DNA from: a virus
Strand: one strand, 5' to 3'
IMG/VR virus record: IMGVR_UViG_3300046507_000371
Location: 1 to 64,000 of that record
DNA: 64,000 bases
In this document: piece after piece, positions 58,910 to 64,000 of the stretch
Layout of the letters: every line of letters begins with the position of its first letter
Position numbering within the stretch: the stretch's first letter is position 1
The notes under the pieces: model-generated
The model's input: only the letters and a program-made list of their open reading frames with translations
The model's database searches: none
What the model was told of the DNA's origin: nothing
Made by a program: the position numbers and the translations under genes

Positions 58910-59587
58910 ATGGCAGCCGATGCTACCAATGACCGCCTAACCACCGTCCAGGAAGCTGGGTTTGGACTCGGCTGGGACTGGAAGAACGAGTACATCTCGA
59001 AGCTTAACCAGGACGGCTATGAGCGGTTCTCACAATTTTCAGCTTCACCGGACACCACAGCGTTATTCGCTGGTCCAGCACGTTTCACAGGCCTCTCAGG
59101 TGGCGTTGGTGATCTAGTGCCTATCGGTCTAACCGATAACATTCAGATGAGCGCAGACGCAGGTCTAGCACGTCTATTCGAAGTAGGTTCAAATCGTTCA
59201 TTCTTCACACGTGGTAAGACACAACATGCTATTTCACTTAGCAAGTTCCTCGCTGACCAAGGCAACGTTCTGTTTGCTCTTTCACAGCAAGCTTATCGCC
59301 CAGCAATGAACAACGGTGGTTTCGGTGCTCCAGGTGCTGATTCTCCTAACACCTACATTCAGATGAACCTTGACTCAGAAACGTTCGCAGTACCGTTTGG
59401 TCTTCTGATGGTATTCAAGACTCGTGGCGGTGGTTCAGATGGTTTCGGCCAAGCTCTTGCCGGTCTGTACCTCGAATACTGTATGTTCCAAAACTACAGT
59501 TTCGCAGTTGCAAGCGCACAGCCTGTAATTGCTGAAAACGTCTCGATTCAATTCGACCGACCAGTTCCAGTAAGCTTCAACGGATAA
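58910..59587 (+). CDS. tail tube protein
   Basis: The start is set at ATG 58910 (M-A-A-D-A-T-N-D), with AAGGAT upstream; an in-frame TTG at 58859 lies inside the leader hairpin. The 225-aa product follows the sheath gene, has the size of contractile tube proteins, and is beta-rich with a long helix in the middle. Codon use is that of a highly expressed gene. Its family is assigned by position and layout more than by a motif. Confidence 0.68.
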   Translation: MAADATNDRLTTVQEAGFGLGWDWKNEYISKLNQDGYERFSQFSASPDTTALFAGPARFTGLSGGVGDLVPIGLTDNIQMSADAGLARLFEVGSNRSFFTRGKTQHAISLSKFLADQGNVLFALSQQAYRPAMNNGGFGAPGADSPNTYIQMNLDSETFAVPFGLLMVFKTRGGGSDGFGQALAGLYLEYCMFQNYSFAVASAQPVIAENVSIQFDRPVPVSFNG

Positions 59588-59590
59588 AAA

Positions 59591-59616
59591 AAGGCCCTGA
59601 GAAATCGGGGCCTTTC
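59591..59616 (+). terminator. bidirectional terminator after the tube gene
   Basis: AGGCCCtGA gaaa TCGGGGCCT with A and T runs on either side. Confidence 0.8.
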
Positions 59617-59620
59617 TTCT

Positions 59621-59959
59621 TTACATGTGCTTCCAGACCTTAGAGGTCTTTCTGAAGACGATGTAGTAATTCCCCAACAGTCCCATAAGGAACGCTGTCA
59701 TCCAAATAGGATCAGGTTGCACTTCACGTGCAATCAACCACAGAATGATCAGATACGGGACTTGAATCAGTATCGTGAACCACCTGGTCATGTAGAACGG
59801 AATGTTACCGTTGAACATTTCCTTGAGACTGATGTTCGGCAAATCTTCCACCAGCTCAAATACTTTTCTGTATTTCATCTGAGCAAATATGTTCAAGATG
59901 ATGGAGAAGAATGACACAGCGATGAAACCGTAGAAACTGAACAGGCAGAATTCGTGCAC
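59621..59959 (-). CDS. membrane protein, 112 aa, GTG start
   Basis: GTG 59959 is preceded by AGGAG at good spacing. Three hydrophobic segments (about residues 6-28, 60-78, 84-102) suggest an inner-membrane protein. A box A promoter is at 60007-60016. Function unknown. Confidence 0.68.
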   Translation of the reverse strand: MHEFCLFSFYGFIAVSFFSIILNIFAQMKYRKVFELVEDLPNISLKEMFNGNIPFYMTRWFTILIQVPYLIILWLIAREVQPDPIWMTAFLMGLLGNYYIVFRKTSKVWKHM

Positions 59960-60006
59960 GGTCTTACTCCTGAATAGGTTTTAAAATCATTGTTATTACT
60001 AATTTT

Positions 60007-60016
60007 CTTATACCAG
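60007..60016 (-). promoter_or_regulatory. box A promoter (CTGGTATAAG)
   Basis: One base different from the consensus, with the upstream CAATTTTC element also seen at 18536 and 18609. Confidence 0.65.
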
Positions 60017-60035
60017 TTTCAACATTCGAAAATTG

Positions 60036-60062
60036 AAAAAGAGCCCGATGATATCTGGGCTT
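60036..60062 (-). terminator. rho-independent terminator
   Basis: Minus strand: AGCCCAGATATCATCGGGCT followed by five T; after the gene at 60093. Confidence 0.7.
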
Positions 60063-60092
60063 AAGTACTACTCACCCTACCACGGGTCTCTC

Positions 60093-60422
60093 TCAGGCTA
60101 TTGCGCCTCGTACTGGGAACTTACGTGCCAGTCGGTGTTCGTCTCTTGCAATGGCCTCGTCGATACAGACAAGTGCTGCCTCTAAGTCTTTTACTCTCTT
60201 ATCTCTATCTGATGTGCACGCTATCCGCTGGATTTCTATTTCTATTCCCTTTTTCGCCCCCGTTATAATATTTTCCAAGCAGTGACCTTTCATCACGCCG
60301 AATGCTTCAGTAGGTTGCCCTTCCACTTGCAGTAACTCCAATCGAACTCCTGGAATCTCGAATGATATCAGCACGGACTTTCCATTGGTCCCGTATCTTG
60401 TGCGAATATATCTATTAGACAT
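60093..60422 (-). CDS. hypothetical protein, 109 aa
   Basis: The true start is taken as ATG 60422 (M-S-N-R-Y-I-R-T), because the box A promoter lies inside the longer open frame. The product is soluble, with a beta N-terminal half and a helical C-terminal half ending R-H... K-F-P-V-R-G. No family recognised. Confidence 0.65.
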   Translation of the reverse strand: MSNRYIRTRYGTNGKSVLISFEIPGVRLELLQVEGQPTEAFGVMKGHCLENIITGAKKGIEIEIQRIACTSDRDKRVKDLEAALVCIDEAIARDEHRLARKFPVRGAIA

Positions 60423-60467
60423 TTTGGTCGCCCCCGTAAGCGTAATCTGGTTTTTAACTACAATATA

Positions 60468-60477
60468 CTTATACCAA
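60468..60477 (-). promoter_or_regulatory. box A promoter (TTGGTATAAGTATATTGTAG)
   Basis: Exact 20-base match to the extended box at 17994, 46 bases before the gene start. Confidence 0.72.
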
Positions 60478-60494
60478 ATAGTCCTTCCAGATGC

Positions 60495-60523
60495 TAAAAA
60501 AGACCCAGTGTTACCTGGGCCTT
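60495..60523 (-). terminator. rho-independent terminator
   Basis: Minus strand: GGCCCAG gtaacac CTGGGTC followed by six T, after the gene at 60532. Confidence 0.82.
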
Positions 60524-60531
60524 CTTCTACC

Positions 60532-60819
60532 TTACCACTCCAAAACCGGAGTATGAATGAATTCGAAATGGGCACTGAGAAGTTTCAAGTACACCCCCAT
60601 GCTCATGCCCAGCACTTCGTTGCAGACCGTGAAGAGGGTCATTGCAGCTGTGTATGCAAGGCGATAGTTCAACAACGAATCCTTATCGTTGTAAACTTGA
60701 TGAAGGTTCTTACGACCTTCTAGCGTGTGCATTGCCCCAACAAACTTCCTGAGAACCATTTCATTGACGCTCAGATTCTGGTTCTCAGTTTTTTCCAGGA
60801 AACGAATTTGACTTGCCAT
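60532..60819 (-). CDS. helical hypothetical protein, 95 aa
   Basis: ATG 60819 with AAGGAA upstream. Helical with a hydrophobic middle (Y-T-A-A-M-T-L-F-T-V-C). Divergent from the candidate ncRNA. No family recognised. Confidence 0.65.
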   Translation of the reverse strand: MASQIRFLEKTENQNLSVNEMVLRKFVGAMHTLEGRKNLHQVYNDKDSLLNYRLAYTAAMTLFTVCNEVLGMSMGVYLKLLSAHFEFIHTPVLEW

Positions 60820-60843
60820 GTCTTGATTCCTTAAATCAGTCTG

Positions 60844-60852
60844 TGTTAAAAT
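60844..60852 (+). promoter_or_regulatory. box B promoter (CTGTGTTAAAAT) of the candidate ncRNA
   Basis: TG-T-TAAAAT on the plus strand in a gap where both flanking genes are minus strand; about 105 bases before a plus-strand terminator. Confidence 0.5.
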
Positions 60853-60858
60853 TAGTTT

Positions 60859-60981
60859 ACACTTGCGAAACGAGGGATTCCCCGTCCCACTTTAAGAACA
60901 AATACAAGTTTCTACAAGATCTTGGTTGTTTCGCTCCTTTCTACCAAGAAGTTCAAACCCGGTGCAATGCCGGGTTTTTTG
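60859..60981 (+). ncRNA. candidate small RNA, about 120 nt
   Basis: A box B promoter and a strong plus-strand terminator delimit about 120 bases with no open frame of note and no plus-strand gene nearby. Internal structure includes ACG-a-GGG att CCC-CGT and the palindrome CAAGATCTTG. The 5' end position is estimated from the promoter. It could regulate phage or host mRNAs; the target is unknown. Confidence 0.5.
60956..60981 (+). terminator. rho-independent terminator of the candidate ncRNA
   Basis: AACCCGG tgcaatg CCGGGTT followed by TTTT. Confidence 0.82.
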
Positions 60982-60989
60982 TTGCTCCC

Positions 60990-61415
60990 TTACATGAACG
61001 ATCCAGCGCCTGCACTTACCTTAGCTACGGTGCCCTGCGACACTCGTATCTTTTCTTTCTTTGCCTGTTCGAAGTCCATGTTACGCCGAAGTGCAGTCAG
61101 ATACTCGACAGCCTTGGGGATACTGTATGCATGAACATCACACGGACCACGAGTCACAGCATCATCGGTAATACTGTCGTACGTGTGTTCACCGTTCTGC
61201 TCAGAGACATATCCGGTCTCTTGCCAGTCGATTGCGATGACGCGTTTGCGCCAGCCAATCTTGATCGTGCCATACTGCGTGTCCACCAGCCACCACGGCG
61301 ACCCTGCAATAAGCTCGACATACGCTTTGGGCCAGTATTCGTTTTCTATCTGGGTCGTTTTCTTGACATTAAACCCTGCCAGCAGGAACATCGACTTAAC
61401 TTGATCTTCACGCAT
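60990..61415 (-). CDS. hypothetical protein, 141 aa
   Basis: A soluble protein with a beta/Trp-rich first half (S-P-W-W-L-V-D-T, I-K-I-G-W-R-K-R) and a helical C-terminal third. No family recognised. Lies downstream of the phosphoesterase gene and is probably cotranscribed. Confidence 0.67.
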   Translation of the reverse strand: MREDQVKSMFLLAGFNVKKTTQIENEYWPKAYVELIAGSPWWLVDTQYGTIKIGWRKRVIAIDWQETGYVSEQNGEHTYDSITDDAVTRGPCDVHAYSIPKAVEYLTALRRNMDFEQAKKEKIRVSQGTVAKVSAGAGSFM

Positions 61416-61438
61416 GATTTAGCCTTATATGAAACGGG

Positions 61439-62275
61439 TTATTGGAACTTTGCTTCGAACTCTTCAAGCATACTGCAAATGTCTGCTTCTGTAACTTCTC
61501 TGGTTATCAACGAGGTATCAATCATGAATTCCTTGTTGAACCCAGTTTCCTTCTCTCCGTACCCTTGATACCCGAACGGATTCCTGATGACTCTGGTGTT
61601 GCCGATCTTTTCATCCATAGCAACATGGCTGTGACCGTGAATCCAGACATCAGGAGATTTTTCAGATTCGAGGATATGATCCAACGCGCTGAAATAGCCA
61701 CAGTTGGCACTGCTGTACTGGTACTGCTTTGCTACTGCCCGGAACGAAGGGCCATGATGAGTAATAACGACTTTCTTGTGATCCTTGAAATTTTCTGACT
61801 TCAAGCACTCTTCAATGAATCCAACCATGAACTCATGCTTCTGGTTAGTGAAGTCAGTCGTAAGACTCGGACAATGTCTGAAGTCTGCCATGAAGTGCTT
61901 GACGATATCTGCATTGATTGGATTCCACAGATTCGTCCAGAGAGTTCCGCCGATAAAGAGGACGTCATCAATTTGACGATAATCCTCATTGAGAACAGCG
62001 ACGTTAGGCATCCCTGAAAACACTGTCTTCAGGTCCTTAACGAGACCTCTACAATCCTCTGAGCCCCAGTATTCATGGTTACCTGGCACATAAAGGATAC
62101 GTTTGTACACATCGGCCAGTGCTCGCTTGAGAAGGCCTATGTTGCGCCATTCACACATGTCTCCTGCGAACACTATTACGTCTGCTTCTGGATTGATAAT
62201 GGAATGCAGTACACCTTCCCACTGCTTACCTTCCAGACAATCTAGATGCAAATCTGAAATAGGTTGAACTTTCAA
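61439..62275 (-). CDS. calcineurin-like metallophosphoesterase, TTG start
   Basis: The start is TTG 62275 with AAGGAGG six bases upstream; a longer open frame crosses the box A promoter and is not the real 5' end. The 278-aa product has the metallophosphoesterase metal-binding blocks: I-S-D-L-H near the N-terminus, F-A-G-D-M, V-P-G-N-H-E-Y, V-I-T-H-H-G-P and I-H-G-H-S-H. It hydrolyses phosphoesters, possibly nucleic acid or nucleotide. It is the first gene of a two-gene unit. Confidence 0.88.
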   Translation of the reverse strand: MKVQPISDLHLDCLEGKQWEGVLHSIINPEADVIVFAGDMCEWRNIGLLKRALADVYKRILYVPGNHEYWGSEDCRGLVKDLKTVFSGMPNVAVLNEDYRQIDDVLFIGGTLWTNLWNPINADIVKHFMADFRHCPSLTTDFTNQKHEFMVGFIEECLKSENFKDHKKVVITHHGPSFRAVAKQYQYSSANCGYFSALDHILESEKSPDVWIHGHSHVAMDEKIGNTRVIRNPFGYQGYGEKETGFNKEFMIDTSLITREVTEADICSMLEEFEAKFQ

Positions 62276-62311
62276 AATACCTCCTTGAGGTGAAAGACTT
62301 ATTCTATAATA

Positions 62312-62321
62312 CTTATACCAA
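62312..62321 (-). promoter_or_regulatory. box A promoter (TTGGTATAAG)
   Basis: Exact minus-strand box, 37 bases before the TTG start of the phosphoesterase and divergent from the spike gene at 62334. Confidence 0.7.
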
Positions 62322-62333
62322 ATTGAGGTATAA

Positions 62334-63377
62334 ATGATGCTTAACAATCCGTCTAAAATTGACAACACTTTTGATGAAGGTACTGTAACAGAAGTCGATC
62401 CAATTCGTTCCTTCTGTAAGGTAAAAACTCTTCGTGGACAGAACCTAGACCAGGTTCAATGGGGTCAACCGTCAGGTGGATCGAGTCGTGCTGGTGACAG
62501 AGTAACGCCTGTGATGGGGGATAGGGTTGTTGTCATGCATGGTCTTGGATATCCATTAATTATTCTATTCCTACCTCGTACACAAACCTCTGATAGTGCG
62601 TTTCCTATCAATATCGATACTGGCACTTTAGCAGTAGACACGGGTAATTTCAGTCCAGAAGGTGTAAATGCTATTAACGACGTTAACAAAGCTGGAGATT
62701 TATCTGTAGGAGATCGTGTCATTGCCTCTAGCGGAGGTGGTATACTAGCGGTACTTAGAGGGGGCTCTCTATTAATGAGAAGTTCACGATTGGCTGAGAT
62801 CTTTATCTCTAAGTGGGACGATGTTGTACGCATTGTTTCTCGTAACTTTGAACACTTTACTGATGTGAGTTCTGACATCGTTAAGAATATCAAAGGTCGA
62901 GTATATCGATACACAGGATACGCAGCAACATCTGATGCAGCAAAGATAGAGAACTACGGATACAACCTGTACTACGGTGATGTTGCTTTAGCTCAGGCTG
63001 TAAAGACTGGTTATCAAAATGCAGGTGCTCCTCCTGCAAGTTCTTCAATCATTTTCAGGGAAGAAGTTCCAGCCGGTTCAATGTATCGAATTGTGGATGG
63101 AGTATCAGGAGCAGTAACTCAAGTAGTAGGACAGACAAAGATATACCAAGACGGCACTAAGGTTACGGTTGACTTTGGTGGGAACCACATCGCCACTTGG
63201 GATGGTTCTCAAATCAAACTTGATTACGAAGGGCAACAAACTGTTACAGTTAACGGTAGCGTCATTGACCTAAAACATAGTAGTGGTGCCGAAGTCAATC
63301 TTAGCAGTGATGGCGCAAAAACAACGTTTAACGGTCACTTCGTTAATGTCACATCAGGTGGCGTTCAAATGGGATAA
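62334..63377 (+). CDS. baseplate spike/puncturing protein
   Basis: The 347-aa product opens with an OB-fold-like domain (G-T-V-T-E-V-D-P-I-R-S-F-C-K-V-K-T...G-D-R-V-V-V-M-H-G) of the gpV/gp5 spike type. It ends in repeated short beta strands (I-K-L-D-Y-E-G-Q-Q-T-V-T-V-N-G-S and similar) typical of a trimeric beta-helix. Such spikes sit at the baseplate centre and pierce the outer membrane. TATAAATG directly before the ATG could be a -10 element. Confidence 0.72.
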   Translation: MMLNNPSKIDNTFDEGTVTEVDPIRSFCKVKTLRGQNLDQVQWGQPSGGSSRAGDRVTPVMGDRVVVMHGLGYPLIILFLPRTQTSDSAFPINIDTGTLAVDTGNFSPEGVNAINDVNKAGDLSVGDRVIASSGGGILAVLRGGSLLMRSSRLAEIFISKWDDVVRIVSRNFEHFTDVSSDIVKNIKGRVYRYTGYAATSDAAKIENYGYNLYYGDVALAQAVKTGYQNAGAPPASSSIIFREEVPAGSMYRIVDGVSGAVTQVVGQTKIYQDGTKVTVDFGGNHIATWDGSQIKLDYEGQQTVTVNGSVIDLKHSSGAEVNLSSDGAKTTFNGHFVNVTSGGVQMG

Positions 63378-63380
63378 TTT

Positions 63381-64000
63381 ATGTTTACTAAATTTTTAAG
63401 TTGGCTCGGTTCACTTTTCAGAAAGAGCCAAACAGATAAAGGAGAGGTTGTGAGAAAGAAGATTCAGTTTATTTTGAAGTATAGAGAAAATGCCTACACA
63501 GATGAAGGTGGGTACTGCAGTACAGGGATGTTAGAAAGCGGTTTGTTTAACAGCGCACGATTCATGGTTGACATGCTAAATGATCATCCAGACATGTTCG
63601 AAGCAGAAATCGTACACGTAGAAGACAACAACGGTATTGATAGAGAAGTTACTAGATACAAACCAGACATTGTAGTAATCGAAGCATACTGGGTAGTTCC
63701 AGAGAAGTTTGAAGTTCTGACAAAGCTACATCCAAAGGTTAAGTGGGTTATTCGCAATCACAGTAAGTCACCGTTCTTGGCAAATGAAGGCATTGCGTTT
63801 GATTGGTCAATGAGATACACAGACTATCCTAACGTTTACGTTTCATCAAATGCAGAAAATACGAACAGCGAAATCGCTCAACTAGTGTATAACCATCATG
63901 CCGATTGGTCACTAGCACAAGCAAAAGAACGCTGCCCGTATCTTCCTAACTACTACCCTATCCAGAAGTTGAAGTGTGATCGTCACGATTATAAGCCTCA
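63381..64000 (+). CDS. glycosyltransferase-like protein, partial (runs off the window)
   Basis: ATG 63381 follows the spike stop by three bases. About 206 residues are visible. The segments Y-K-P-D-I-V-V-I-E-A-Y-W-V-V-P, K-V-K-W-V-I-R-N-H-S-K and N-V-Y-V-S-S-N-A-E match the GT4-like glycosyltransferase type protein found in many myoviruses. It may modify phage DNA or virion proteins; the substrate is unknown. No stop is reached by base 64000. Confidence 0.62.
   Translation, partial: MFTKFLSWLGSLFRKSQTDKGEVVRKKIQFILKYRENAYTDEGGYCSTGMLESGLFNSARFMVDMLNDHPDMFEAEIVHVEDNNGIDREVTRYKPDIVVIEAYWVVPEKFEVLTKLHPKVKWVIRNHSKSPFLANEGIAFDWSMRYTDYPNVYVSSNAENTNSEIAQLVYNHHADWSLAQAKERCPYLPNYYPIQKLKCDRHDYKP

Noticed and set aside
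60945-60980. GTTCAAA resembling a tRNA T-loop
   Set aside because: No cloverleaf can be drawn; the sequence is the 5' side of a rho-independent terminator.
60813-61568. Plus-strand open frame of 251 codons
   Set aside because: Overlaps the ncRNA candidate and two minus-strand genes including the phosphoesterase; composition is not protein-like.
1-64000. CRISPR arrays, rRNA genes, tRNA genes, insertion sequences
   Set aside because: Looked for on both strands by eye; no regular repeat-spacer array, conserved rRNA block, convincing tRNA cloverleaf or transposase was seen.

Overview
The window is part of the genome of a large contractile-tailed bacteriophage (a myovirus, probably of jumbo size). 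It carries phage head and tail genes (portal, prohead protease, capsid, decoration protein, sheath, tube, baseplate spike), DNA and nucleotide metabolism genes, a sigma-like factor, and the large subunits of a multisubunit RNA polymerase. No terminase, DNA polymerase, tape measure or tRNA gene was recognised here. A lipoprotein-type lytic transglycosylase and two Sec-exported proteins suggest a Gram-negative host. Several minus-strand genes are clearly more GC-rich than the rest, which would fit a GC-rich host, but the host cannot be fixed from this window. No stretch longer than about 140 bases lacks a gene or a recognisable signal.

Layout. Bases 1-15,000 are almost all minus strand: nucleotide enzymes (guanylate kinase, dCMP deaminase), two helicases, a triple AT-hook protein, a lipase-like hydrolase, envelope proteins, and a plus-strand sigma factor. 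Bases 15,100-28,400 are mainly plus strand: fibre-like proteins, the portal, RNAP beta (unsplit) and the N-terminal half of RNAP beta-prime. Bases 28,500-35,450 are a minus-strand island with a DNA-repair cassette (HhH/ATP-dependent ligase fusion, small membrane protein, 3'-phosphoesterase/SF2 helicase fusion) and accessory genes. An HNH endonuclease gene follows, then the C-terminal half of beta-prime, a virion transglycosylase, and the head core, protease, scaffold, decoration and major capsid genes (36,200-50,500). After a block of small minus-strand genes come the neck, sheath and tube genes (52,100-59,600), interrupted by a GIY-YIG endonuclease. The end holds minus-strand accessory genes, a candidate ncRNA, the baseplate spike and a partial glycosyltransferase-like gene.

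How it fits together. Two promoter families are visible. Box A (TTGGTATAAG, an extended -10 type) precedes minus-strand accessory genes. Box B (TG-Y-TAAAATA) precedes virion and RNAP genes and the ncRNA. A host-polymerase early/middle class and a phage-polymerase late class is a reasonable inference, not shown here.

The most unusual feature is a short N-terminal peptide, M-x-K-Y-L-E-K-I-A-S, on at least eight unrelated proteins, with internal copies or variants in others. It resembles the T4 internal-protein capsid targeting sequence (MKTYQEFIAEA) position by position. The tagged set includes DNA-repair enzymes and a putative metallopeptidase. Related K-x-A sites recur in the scaffold/core proteins and in the protease itself. 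I infer a capsid-targeting and prohead-protease processing system that loads an injected proteome with repair enzymes. One core protein gene also carries a canonical A AAA AAG slippery site followed by a 9-bp stem, predicting programmed -1 frameshifting.
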